From: Miscanthus floridulus
Lineage: Eukaryota > Streptophyta > Magnoliopsida > Poales > Poaceae
Length of the DNA: 64,000 nucleotides
Direction: 5' to 3'
NCBI RefSeq assembly: GCF_019320115.1
Contig: NC_089583.1
Span: forward strand, 80,803,928-80,867,927
Shown here: positions 1 to 10,490 of the stretch, one piece after another
Layout: each line of letters starts with the position of its first letter
How positions within the stretch are numbered: the stretch's first letter is position 1
The notes under the pieces: generated by a model
The model's input: only the letters and a program-made list of their open reading frames with translations
Told to the model about the DNA's origin: nothing
The model's database searches: none
Made by a program: the position numbers and the translations under genes

Positions 1-49
1 TATGTACTCCTGCTTGTCACCAACATGACCAAGTGCTAGGTGTGCATGT
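1..49. repeat. Left end of segmental duplication copy 1, broken off by the copia insertion
   Basis: These bases match 60835-60881 with a few differences. They continue after the copia element at 6769, so they are the left part of a duplicated segment whose other half is 6769-8386. Positions 45-49 (CATGT) are the left target-site duplication of the copia element. The right copy at 6769-6773 reads CATGG, and the paralogue without an insertion also reads CATGG, so the left copy has acquired one change. The segment may extend to the left of the window. Confidence 0.85.
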
Positions 50-1117
50 TGTTAGATTAATTTGGGCTAGGCCCATTATTTATTCTAATTAATCAAATAA
101 ACTTCAAAGGCCCACAATTATTGTTAAGTGGAAAAGTGATTAGTACCATATGGGAAATTCACTAAAAAGGTTATCAACTTAAATAGTGAGTCTTAGGACT
201 CTCACATAGACAAGTTGAGAGGGAGAACCGGGAGGCCACACGCGCGCGCCGCCGCCGCCGAGCCGAGCCGCCTGCGCGCGCGCGCGACGCGACGCGCCGC
301 GCCGTGGCCTGGTTTTGTCGCTTGGCCCAACCGAAACCCTAGCCGCCGCAGCCAACTCCTAACGCCCAACCACCCTGTCCAGGTTCATTCCCCCGATAGG
401 GCCTAACGGACAGATGGGGAACTGCGCGGCTATAATGAGGGGGGGCCCCCTGTTCCAGCTGCGCCGCAACATCTGAGCGCTGAGCTGTTCGTTTGCATCT
501 CCGACCGGAGTTCCCTGCGCGCACAGGGAGCTTCGGTAGCAGGCCTCCGGAACTTCCCCCGTCAAGCGTACCTGCACGGGTAGGCGAGGAATCAAGTTTT
601 TGGGGAGCGCCGGCTTCCCGGTGCGACTGCTGCCCCATCTGCAGTTTCCTGTTCGGGGGCTTCTACTTCCTGACGGGAGAGTCTCGTTCTACTACTCCGA
701 CACCGCACCTGCAGGAGCTTCCCGTGCTACTGCTTCGACACCTCACCTGCAGGAGTCTCCCGGCGCGACCTCCTCGGAGCTTCTCGTGCCACTATGCAGG
801 AGTCTCCCGGCGCGACCTCCTCTGCAACATGGTGGACACGAGGAGGACTGGTGGCCGCCCCAACACCAACGACGGAGAAGATGGTGGCTCACTGTCCGCG
901 GGTACCGGCAGCCCCACCCTAGGGTATAAATCTAATCCCACTGTGCGCTATTGTTCATATGCTATTCTGTTAGCATTTTTTAGCGTACTTGGTTGCTGCA
1001 TTGTTAAATACTATCTGCAGTAGTGGTGGTGTTATAGTATGGTTAGTGGTACTATTACTATTGTTTAAGTCATATTTATGGATTAATATAAGTCGTAAAT
1101 TGACCAAATATTCAACA
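50..1117 (+). repeat. 5' LTR of copia-1
   Basis: It is a direct repeat of 5614-6768 with TG...CA ends. It is about 87 bp shorter than the 3' LTR. The main differences are two indels: one in the GC-rich tract (about 240-320) that contains a CGCGCG run, and one near 460, where the 3' LTR has about 30 extra bases. Open frames inside it (for example 493-1023) also occur in the 3' LTR and look like by-products of GC-rich sequence, not a gene. Confidence 0.93.
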
Positions 1118-4100
1118 ATCCAAAAACTTGATAGGTCATTTTTCGGCTGCTAGTTTTGCTGCGTCACTAAAACCACCACCATTGAAAGATGATGGATCCA
1201 ACTATAAAGTGTGGCGTGTCCGCTCTAAGCTGTGGTTCACTAGTATGCGTTGTGAGCACGTGATCAAGGGAAAGCGCATTGAACCTCCTTTCTCTCACGA
1301 GGAGGAGATTAAGTTCAATGAGGCAGATAACTTGTTCAAGGGGGGTCTCATCAGCATATTAGCTGAAAGCATGGTGCAAGTGTACATGGATATGGACACT
1401 GGCAAAGGACATGTGGGATGCACTTGAGGCCAAGTTCGGTGTTGCCGATGCTAGCACTGAGTTGTACATCATGGAGAAGTTCTATGACTACAAGATGGTC
1501 GATGACCGATCTGTAGTAGAGCAGGCTCATGAGATACAGATGCTGGCAAAGGAACTCCAGAACAATGAGTGTGAGTTGCCTTGACAAGTTTGTGGCCGGC
1601 GGTATCATCGCTAAGCTGCCACCTACTTGGTCGAGCTTTGCCACTACTCTAAAGCACAGGAGACAAGTGTTCAGTGTGACTGATCTCATTGCTACTCTTG
1701 GTGTGGAGGAGAATGCTAGGGCAAAGGACACTCATGGCAAGAAAGCGCATGAGGAAAGTTCTAGCAGCCAATCTGGTGCAAAAGAAGAACTTTCATGCCG
1801 CACAGAGAAAGAAGAAAAACAAGCCTGCAGTCAAGCCTAAAGCTGCAACTTTTAAGAAGAAGGGCAAGGAAAAAGAAAAGGGCCTTTGCTTTGTCTGCGG
1901 TGCATCTGACCATTAGGGCAAAAGAGTGCCCTGACCGCAAGGACAAGCAGAAGAAGTCCGCAAACATGGTTGTTAGCGAATCTGGAGGATCTGGGTACGG
2001 TAATCATCTACCTACAGTTTTTTCAGTTTGTCTCTCGCCTGAGTGGTGGGTTGACACGGGTGCTAACATTCATGTTTGTTCTGATGTTTCTTTGTTTTCT
2101 TCTTATCAGGAACAAAGAGGTTGCTCCTTGCTGATGGGAAATGGTACGCATGCTGCTGTACTTGGTGTTGGTACGATCAATCTGAAGTTTACTTCGGGAA
2201 AGATCGTGCAGCTAAAGAACGTGCAGCATGTCCCCTCCATCAAGAAGAATCTCGTTAGTGGATCTCTATTAGTGTAGAGATGGCTTTAGACTTGTATTTG
2301 AGTCCAATAAATGTGTTGTATCCAAGTATGGAACCTTTGTTGGAAAAGGCTATGAAAGCGGAGGCTTGTTCCGCTTCTCTTTGATGGATTCTTGTGATAA
2401 AATTGTGAACCATGTGAGAAATGAATGATGAGTCTAATGTTTGGCATTCCCGACTCTGTCACATCAATGATGGTTGTATGACGCGCTTAGCTAGTTTAAA
2501 ATTAATCCCTAAAATCGATCTGGTCAAAGGGTCTAAGTGCCATGCTTGTGTTCAAGCGAAGCAACCTCGCAAGCCTCACAAGGCTATGAAAGAGGCGAGA
2601 AATTTGGCACCACTAGATCTCATTCATTCTGATCTGTGCGAGATGAATGGTGTGTTGACCAAAGGAGGAAAGAAATATTTCATGACTCTTATTGATGATA
2701 GCACTAGATTTTGCTATGTGTACTTGCTAAAAACAAAGGATGAAGCAATGCATTATTTTAAAATCTATAAAGCTGAAGTAGAGAACCAATTGGAAAGAAA
2801 AATCAAACGGTTGAGGTCTGATCGTGGGGGAGAATACTTTTCACATGAGTTTGATTCATTCTGCGAGGAACATGGAATTATTCATGAGAGGACAGCCTCC
2901 ATACTCCCCCCAATCCAATAGGGATTGCCTGAACGAAAGAATCACACTCTAACTGATTTGGTTAACGCCATGTTAGACACTACGGGACTTTCCAACGAAT
3001 GGTGGGGTGAGGCTATATTGACGGCATGTCATGTCCTGAATAGAGTTCCTACAAAGAATAAAGAAGTAACACCATTCGAGGAATGGGAAAAGAAAAGGTT
3101 GACTCTCTCATACCTACGCACTTAGGGATGCTTGGCCAAGGTGAATGTGCCAATCATCAAAAAGCGCAAACTTGGACCAAAAACTATAGATTGTGTGTTC
3201 CTCGGTTACGCTTTACACAGCATCGGCTATAGATTCCTAGTTGTAAGCTCTGGAGTACCTGACATGCGTGTTGGTGCAGTGATTGAGTCCAGAGATGCTA
3301 TATTCTTTGAGAATGAATTTCCTATGAGAGGAAATGAACCTAGCACATATAGTCAAAAACCTATTGATTCCCCCGTGGCGCCAACAGAACATCTTGAACA
3401 AACATGTGTTGAGAATCCTGAGGAGGATAATAGTGGAGCTACTCGAAAGAGTAAGAGACAGAGGACTGTAAAGTCTTTTGGTGATGATTTCACTATATAC
3501 CTCGTGGATGACACTCCAAGCACCATTGCTGAGGCATTTTCCTCTCCCGACGCTGACTACTGGAAGGAAGCAGTGCGAAGTGAGATGGATTCAATTATGA
3601 CCAATGGAACTTGGGAGATTGTTGATCGTCCTTATGGGTGCAAGCCTGTAGGATGTAAATGGGTGTTCAAGAAAAAGCTTAGGCCTGATGGTATGATTGA
3701 AAAGTACAAGGCAAGGCTTGTGGCTAAGGGTTATACCCAGAAAGAAGGCGAGGACTTCTTTGATACTTATTCACCAGTGGCCCGATTGACCACAATCCGA
3801 GTACTGCTTGCCCTGGCTGCGTCTCATGGTCTTTTCGTTCATCAGATGGATGTTAAGACGACTTTCCTAAATGGGGAGCTAGATGAGGAGATCTACATGG
3901 ATCAGCCTGATGGCTTCGTAGTAGAAGGTCAAGAAGGTAAGGTGTGTAAATTATTGAAGTCTTTGTATGGCCTAAAACAAGCACCTAAGCAATGGCATGA
4001 AAAGTTTGATAAAACTATGACATCTGCTGGCTTTGTTGCGAATGAAGCCGACAAATGTGTGTACTACCGCTATGGTGGGGGAGAAGGAGTAATCCTGTGC

Positions 4101-5060
4101 TTGTATGTGGATGACATACTAATCTTTGGGACAAGCCTCAATGTGATTGAGGAAGTCAAGGACTTTCTATCAAAGAGCTTTGACATGAAGGATTTGGGAG
4201 TGGCTGATGTGATACTAAACATCAAACTACTAAGGGGAAGAAAATGGTGGGGTAACACTTGTACAAACTCACTATGTGGAAAAGATACTGAGTCGCTTTG
4301 GTTATAGTGACTGCAAGCCCGTGTCCACTCCCTATGATCCAAGCGTGATCCTGAGAAAGAACCGAAGAATAATGAGGGATCAGTTGAGATACTCCCAAAT
4401 CATCAGGCTCGCTAATGTACTTGGCTAGTGCAACGAGGCCTGACATCTCATTTGCTGTGAGTAAATTAAGCCGGTTTGTTTCAAATCCGGGAGATGATCA
4501 CTGGCGTGCTCTTGAAAGAATATTGCGCTATCTAAAGGGAACGTCGAGCTTTGGCATTCACTATACTGGGTACCCGAAGGTACTCGAGGGCTATTGTGAT
4601 GCAAATTGGATATCTGATGCTGATGAGTTAAAAGCCACAAGTGGATATACATTCACACTTGGAGGTGGCGCTGTTTCCTGGAAGTCTTGCAAGCAGACCA
4701 TCTTAACAAGGTCAACAATGGAAGCAGAACTTGCAGCACTTGATACCGCTACTGTTGAGGCTGAATGGCTCCGTGAGCTCCTTATGGATTTGCCGGTGGT
4801 TGAAAAACCTGTGCCCGTAATTTCTATGAACTGTGATAACCAAACAGTAATTATCAAGATAAATAGTTCAAAGGACAACATGAAGACCACTAGGCATGTA
4901 AAGCGGCGGTTAAAATCTGTCAGAAAATTGAGAAACTCCTGGAGTAATAGCATTGGACTATGTCCATACGTCTAAAAATCTAGCAGATCAATTTACTAAG
5001 GGACTATCGCGTAATGTGATAGATAGTGCATCGAGTGAGATGGGACTGAGACCCACATGA
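1118..5060 (+). pseudogene. copia-1 gag-pol polyprotein, broken
   Basis: Gag remnants run from about 1128 to 1916 in shifting frames, with a partial zinc-knuckle (CFVCGASDH) near 1890. The protease core [12 protein letters not shown] is near 2046, with D-T-G in place of the usual D-S-G. The GAG-pre-integrase and integrase lie at 2421-3125: an H/C zinc site (WHSRLCH, CHACVQAK), a core with DLIHSDLC and RSDRGGEY, and the region around PERKNH. Reverse transcriptase lies at 3558-4300 with KARLVAKGYTQ and the active site YVDDILIF near 4106. RNase H follows at 4415-5060 ([17 protein letters not shown]) and ends LADQFTKGL before a TGA at 5058. Interruptions include in-frame stops near 2275, 2920 and 3123, frameshifts in gag, and a frameshift between 4250 and 4415. 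The product is clearly copia Pol, now non-functional. Confidence 0.95.
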
Positions 5061-5613
5061 AGTTCTATCGTGGTGGCAACCTGTCCTATGTGATCGGAGA
5101 TCCCGTGAATTAGGATGGTGAAACAAGCTATGGGTAGACTGAGGGAAGAGACCCTTTTTAATAAAGGTCAATCTCTTGAGTAATGCACTTCTCTTCCTAT
5201 CTGTATGGCAGGTTGGTAAATACCTCAATGTGATCCGAGTGGCTTAATGAGAAGCAAAGATGTCAGGCCTACAGGGCATCTTAAAGGAACACACCTATGT
5301 GAGTTCGATTGCTAGTCGCAATCTATGAGATTTGGGTGATCTCTAGATACTCATGAATAGGCCAGGAGTATGACTTATATGCTCCAACCAGAGGGGATGC
5401 TACAGGCAGCCTAGTATCAGTAAAGGAATCGAGTGAGCCTCACTTTGCACAAAACTAGTCAATTCAAGGCATAGTCCATTGGTCAGTTGTAAATGAGTGT
5501 AAACTCTTTTCTAGATGGATGTTCAACTTAACAGTCTCCATCGAAACACTGGTATATCAAACAAGCTCAGAACTGAAGACATTAACTGTGGACTTCTGAA
5601 GTTTGGTGGGGAT
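5061..5613 (+). other. copia-1 3' untranslated internal region with polypurine tract
   Basis: No coding potential is visible between the end of RNase H and the 3' LTR. The purine-rich stretch GGTGGGGA at 5605-5612 lies directly against the 3' LTR start at 5614 and is the likely polypurine tract priming plus-strand DNA synthesis. Confidence 0.7.
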
Positions 5614-6768
5614 TGTTAGATTAATTTGGGCCAGGCCCATTATTTATTCTAATTAATCAAATAAACTTCAAAGGCCCACAATTATTGTTAAGTGAAAAAG
5701 TGATTAGTACCATATGGGAAATTTACTAAAAAGGTTATCAACTTAAATAGTGAGTCTTAGGACTCTCACATAGACAAGTTGAGAGGGAGAACCGGGAGGC
5801 CACACGCGCGCGCCGCCGCCGCCGAGCCGAGCTGCGCTGCCCGCCCGCCCGCGCGCGCGCGCACGACGCGACACAACGCGACGCGCCGGGCCGTGGGCGT
5901 GGGCCGTGGCCTCGCTTGGTTTGGCCTGGTTTTGTCGCTTGGCCCAACCGAAACCCTAGCCGCCGTAGCCAACTCCCAACGCCCAACCACCCTGTCCAGG
6001 TTCATTCCCCCGATAGGGCCTAACGGACAGATGGGGAACTGCGCGGCTATAATGAGGGGGGGGGGCGCCCCTGTTCCAACTACGCGAGACCCGACTATTC
6101 CTCTTCCTCCTCTCCACAACATCTGAGCGCTGAGCTGTTCGTTTGCATCTCCGACCGGAGTTCCCTGCGCGCACAGGGAGCTTCGGTAGCAGGCCTCCGG
6201 AACTTCCCCCGTCAAGCGTACCTGCACGGGTAGGCGGGGAATCAAGTTTTTTGGGAGCGCCGGCTTCCCGGTGCGACTGCTGCCCCGTTTTCAGTTTCCT
6301 GTTCGGGGGCTTCTGCTTCCTGACGGGAGAGTCTCGTTCTACTGCTCTGACACTGCACCTGCAGGAGCTTCCCGTGCTACTGCTTCGACACCGCACCTGC
6401 AGGAGTCTCCCGGCGCGACCTCCTCGGAGCTTCCCGTGCCACTGTGCAGGAGTCTCCCGGCGCGACCTCCTCTGCAACATGGTGGACACGAGGAGGACTG
6501 GTGGCCGCACCAACACCAACGACGGAGAAGATGGTGGCTCACTGTCCGCGGGTACCGGCAGTCCCACCCTAGGGTATAAATCTAATCCCACTGTACGCTA
6601 TTGTTCATATGCTATTCTTTTAGTATTTTTTTAGCGTACTTGGTTGCTGCACTGTTAAATACTATCTGCAGTAGTGGTGGTGTTATAGTATGGTTAGTGG
6701 TACTGTTACTATTGTTTAAGTCATATTTATGGATTAATATAAGTCGTAAATTGACCAAATATTCAACA
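5614..6768 (+). repeat. 3' LTR of copia-1
   Basis: It starts TGTTAGATTAA and ends ATTCAACA, and is followed by the target duplication CATGG (6769-6773). It is nearly the same sequence as 50-1117 apart from two length differences in GC-rich tracts. A possible TATA-like GGGTATAAATC lies near 6571, and the matching site in the 5' LTR is near 921. This would suit an LTR promoter, but no transcript evidence is available here. Confidence 0.93.
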
Positions 6769-8386
6769 CATGGTCCGCCCTTCGTCATTTGGTCCCTTCG
6801 TTCCAAGTCTCCGTGTCCATTGGTCCAAACCTCTCGCTTGAGCTTAACCATTGCTCTTAACTATTGCCAATGATCATTTTGATGCACTCAAACCCTACAC
6901 ATTACAGGCCAAAATACACGTTGCACCACACACATGTTAACTCCACGTTGGTTAGCTCAAAGTCACGCTAGAGCCAACTCGACCAAAAACTTGATTATCT
7001 AATCTTGACAATCACCTATCTTTCTTCATAAGAATATAATATAAATCCACCATATCATCTCACCATCAATGAAATACCAGGTGGGAGACTCTTTGACCAT
7101 AAAAAAATTATGGAGCTCGAAACCTCGGCTGAACACAACACCTCAATTAAGCTTATGGCACCACATTGAGGCTACAGAAACTTGTTCAGCTTCTCTCTTA
7201 ACATCGTCGCCAGCTGCACCTGTTAGTTTTGCCGAGACAAGTTCCATGTTGCAGTACCGTGTTCCCTCAAATGCAACTCTTGAAATGTTACTGGAGCTTA
7301 TGAAAAAGGACAACAGATTCGTCAAAAAAAAAGGACAACACAGTTCACAAAAAGAAAAATATATCGCAAACATTACAGGTTCCAAGTGGGCTCCATGCCC
7401 CCAAGCATGAAAGGAACAATAAACATGTCTCAAACAATAACCAAAGTCAACCTTAGCTTAAAAGTTTAAGGAGCACTTCTGTTTCATTTAAGGAGAAAGA
7501 AGAAGATAAAAATCAATCCAGATGTCCTGAAACATATAAGCTCAAATATATATTAAGAAACATATTGACCATAGGCCATATATATGCTAAGTTTCCTGAG
7601 GTATATTTCTTCCTTGACGAACATGAGCATCTGTAGGGGGCCTAAGGTCGGAATTCGTCTGAGCCCTCACTGTGATCAAGACTTTTAAGTGCAGTGCGCA
7701 GAGGTGATTAGTCGTCGTTCAGTGCTTGGGAATTGAATACTGTCCCTCCCCTTTAATCGACCCACATCAGCATGCTCACAAGTCAATTGTACATCACTGC
7801 ATCCTCACCGATTATTGCAAATCTTTCCCTAGCATAATCTGAAAACATACAGCGCAGAAAACTTAAAAGCATGATATAGCTTAAGAAATCCCACAAATGT
7901 GGGCATATGGCATATGCAGTTTTAATATATGGTTACAAGACTCAGACAGATATATGCTTCAGAGTTCAGATCGGCTACAAAGCGGAGAACAAAACAGTAT
8001 AATAAAAAGTTCCTGTATATAGACAATTTCAAAAGAAAATATAGGGGGGCTGTTTGAATGGAGGCCTCCCATGCAAATGCATCCTGGCCACGTCCAAAAT
8101 CAGACGCTTGGGAGTGTTGCCTAGTCCAGGCAAATATATGAAGCCTTCATACAAACAGCCCCTAGTCCTTAGCATGTTGAACCAACCAAAGATAAAGTTG
8201 GGGGCAACTAGTACATGTGAGATTCCAGTCATTTAGATATAAACATTCATTTTTTTCTTCATCCCGGCAGGTATTATCAACCGTACTTTTGTGTCACTAA
8301 ACTGAGAGTAAGATAAACACTAATAAGACTGGAATACTATGGACAGTTGGACATTCTAACAAGATGCGTCAATTCACAAATCACAG
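6769..8386. repeat. Segmental duplication copy 1, right part (3' flank of the F-box gene)
   Basis: This stretch is colinear with 60877-62354 over its whole length, with small indels. For example, the distal copy has about 25 extra bases near 60930. It ends at CACAG, ten bases 3' of the F-box stop codon. It contains AT-rich DNA and an exon-like stretch at about 7160-7310, seen again at 61295-61420, that could encode a peptide including SNATLEMLLELMKK. The reading frame is not conserved between the copies, so I do not call a gene. The part next to 8397 probably includes the F-box 3' UTR. Confidence 0.85.
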
Positions 8387-8396
8387 CTGAGGAAAC

Positions 8397-9557
8397 TTAT
8401 AGATGAGTATGTATGAGGCTAGTACCAGGAGTGTAGAAGCTTGCATAGGGAGTGATGGCCTGGAAGTTCCGGCTCTCGCATATCTGCGTGATCCGGTCAG
8501 ATTTGAACTCAACGGCGAAGATCCCGTCATTTGAATGTATGAAAATGGTATTAGCATCCTCTGAGTAGCCGACCACAAGGAGTCTGGTGGAGGGGTCACC
8601 AATGGTCATGGGGAGCATCATCTCCAGCTCGATCACCCTGCCCTGCACCCAACCGGCGGCAGCGCCCCTCCAGGACCACAGGTGGAGGCTGTAGCCCTCC
8701 ACGCCGGCGACTCCCAGCCCGCCGTCTTCCGCCTTCACGAGGGCCATGTTTCCCACGCGCAAGGGTGGCAGGTTATTCATCACTGACAGCTCATGCCTGC
8801 CCAATTCGTACCTGAGGACTCTGCGACCGTCCTCTAGGAGGAAGTAGAGCACGCCTCCGGCGAGCAGGCTGGGCCCCATCACGTCGCGGGACCTCGAGAT
8901 GGGCCCGAGGTGAGCCGAGGCCAGCGCGCTCCACGTTCCGGTCTCCGACGAGTAGACGCTCAGCCACGTGAAACTGACGTCGTCCTCCACGAGGTTCTCG
9001 TCGTCGGCGGTGCCCCCGAAGACCACGAGGAAGGGGCCCCCGCGGTCGCAGTCGACGTGATCGCAGCCGTCCGCCGCGCAGAGGACGGCTCCGGTGAGGT
9101 GGTTGTACGGGTCCTCCGGCGCGTCAGGCAGGTGTTGCTGGTTGCCGGTGATGGGGTCCCAGACGATGAGGCCTGCCGGATGGATGGTGTGGAGGAGCAC
9201 GCGGCCGTGGCGGCAGTCGAGGGCGACGCAGCCGTAGCAGTCTAACGCCGGAGGGATGAGCGGGCAGGCGGCGCTCGTGGTGGACACGAAGCTGTTGTAG
9301 TTGAGGAAGGCGAGCACGGGCGGTGTTCCGTGGAACTCGCGGTAGCGGCGGAGGAAGCCGAGGTCGGAGAGGAGGTGGCGCCAGGACTTACAGACGAGGG
9401 AGGTGCGGAAGAGGTGCGCAGGCTCATCCGGCGAAAGGCGAAGGAGGATCTCCCCGATGAGGTCGTCCGTCAACTCCGGCAGTGAGCTTGGCGGCGCCAT
9501 CTCGCTGCTTCTCGGGCCGGAGGACTCGAATGGGACGACGCGGAGTTTTCTTTCCAT
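8397..9557 (-). CDS. F-box protein
   Basis: This is an intact single-exon 386-residue reading frame. The F-box lies at about residues 26-75: LPELTDDLIGEILLRL, then SLVCKSWRHLL. It is followed by a repeat-poor C-terminal region with IVWDPITGNQ near residue 130 and many tryptophan/glycine-rich strands (YSSETGTWSAL, LHLWSWRGAA). This resembles the F-box-associated part of plant F-box proteins. Such proteins are substrate receptors of SCF ubiquitin ligases, with the F-box binding SKP1; the substrate cannot be told. The coding DNA is GC-rich (strong third-position G/C) in AT-rich surroundings, as is common for grass genes. Two possible starts exist: the first Met and a second at residue 20 (MAPPSSLPEL). 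The second begins just before the F-box and is also plausible. Stop TAA is at 8397-8399. A MITE-like block sits just upstream (about 9630-9950). Confidence 0.88.
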   Translation of the reverse strand: MERKLRVVPFESSGPRSSEMAPPSSLPELTDDLIGEILLRLSPDEPAHLFRTSLVCKSWRHLLSDLGFLRRYREFHGTPPVLAFLNYNSFVSTTSAACPLIPPALDCYGCVALDCRHGRVLLHTIHPAGLIVWDPITGNQQHLPDAPEDPYNHLTGAVLCAADGCDHVDCDRGGPFLVVFGGTADDENLVEDDVSFTWLSVYSSETGTWSALASAHLGPISRSRDVMGPSLLAGGVLYFLLEDGRRVLRYELGRHELSVMNNLPPLRVGNMALVKAEDGGLGVAGVEGYSLHLWSWRGAAAGWVQGRVIELEMMLPMTIGDPSTRLLVVGYSEDANTIFIHSNDGIFAVEFKSDRITQICESRNFQAITPYASFYTPGTSLIHTHL

Positions 9558-9629
9558 TTTTTTTAAGATGAGTGCTACTGTAGACTGCCTACCCTGAGAC
9601 TACGAACGTATGCGAGATGGGGCCAGGAA

Positions 9630-9950
9630 ATCAGTGGAACGCCCCCTGTGAACTATATAAGCTGTTTTTTTTTAAACAGCTTCATGTGTAACTTTTTAGG
9701 TGAAACTAAACTGTTTTAAAAAAACTGTTTGGCAAAACAGCTTCACTAATAACTTTATACATGGATGAGAGAGAGAAATGAGGGAAAGAGCTAGGATAAG
9801 CTACTTTTTGTAGCTTCATCCCAACTCATGTTTTTGTGAGAGGGGAAGAAAAACAACTTCATGGGTGAAACTGTTTTGCAAATAAGTGTTTGACAAATAA
9901 AACAGCTCATGAAACTGTTTTGAGCTATACCAAACAGGCCCATAGGCTTA
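9630..9950. mobile_element. Possible MITE in the F-box promoter
   Basis: This stretch of about 310 bp is low in complexity and rich in the words AAACTGTTTT and AACAGCTTCA. Its ends are roughly inverted: CCCCTGTGAACTATATAAGC on the left, and GCTATACCAAACAGGCCCAT on the right, whose complement begins with GGGCCTGTTTGG, a typical plant MITE end. I could not fix a target duplication, so exact ends and superfamily remain open. It lies about 75-400 bp upstream of the F-box start codon. Confidence 0.45.
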
Positions 9951-10146
9951 TGCTTAGTGGACCCCGCAAACATGTGGAGAAAATAATTCTACGGGACACT
10001 CCCCTAACACGTATAGCCAATGGAATTGCTGTGTATTCACAACGCGGGTATATTAATCATGTACTTTCTCCATTTTAAATTGTATAAATTATTTTGATTT
10101 CACTACAACCATAAGTTTTACTATATACGTAGAAATAGTTATATAT

Positions 10147-10490
10147 CACTACAAGAAGTGTGGCTTTACATGACGGATTACTTTGGTCACAAACACTCGA
10201 AAACGCGTCACGGTTAACTTATCATGACCATAAAAAACCATCATGTATCTCGTGTCATACATTTGAATTGAGCTGTCACATATCGGCATTTTTATTCGTC
10301 ATGGAATCCCAGAAAGCCCGTTCAGCCAGGCTAGGCCCGATAGTGTGTGAAAATAGACTGTCATAGCCATCTACCACATAGAATGCCATATAGGATGTTT
10401 CTACGTCACTGATTTGAGTTGCCATGTAAGTGCCATGTGTTCACCAAAATTGACCGCCATTGATTATATTATGAAAATCGCCTAGAGGCC
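10147..10490 (+). mobile_element. Orphan CACTA-type terminus
   Basis: The sequence starts CACTACAAGAAG after an AT-rich flank and is followed by repeated TGACGG / CGTCATGG / CTGTCATAG words in both orientations, the usual layout of CACTA terminal and subterminal repeats. No partner end (a plus-strand ...CTTGTAGTG) was found in the window. The element is therefore truncated or its other end is lost in later insertions. Confidence 0.55.

Larger units (their letters stand above)
50..6768 (+). mobile_element. Decayed Ty1-copia LTR retrotransposon (copia-1)
   Basis: The element starts TGTTAGATTAA and ends ATTCAACA in two long terminal repeats. It encodes on the plus strand, in order, gag, protease, integrase, reverse transcriptase and RNase H, which is the copia order. 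The flanking 5-bp duplication is CATGT/CATGG. The related segment at 60835-62354 lacks the element and preserves the empty site. The coding region carries several stops and frameshifts, and no tRNA primer-binding site follows the 5' LTR, so this copy cannot be autonomous. Lineage within copia is not assigned. Confidence 0.95.

Noticed and set aside
493..1023. A 176-residue open frame that recurs at 6143-6634
   Set aside because: Both lie inside the copia-1 LTRs and are conserved only because the LTRs are copies of each other. No domain and no independent evidence of translation.
7069..7410. Exon-like frame in the duplicated segment
   Set aside because: The matching part of the other copy (61129-61422) shifts frame and stops, so the frame is not under selection as read.
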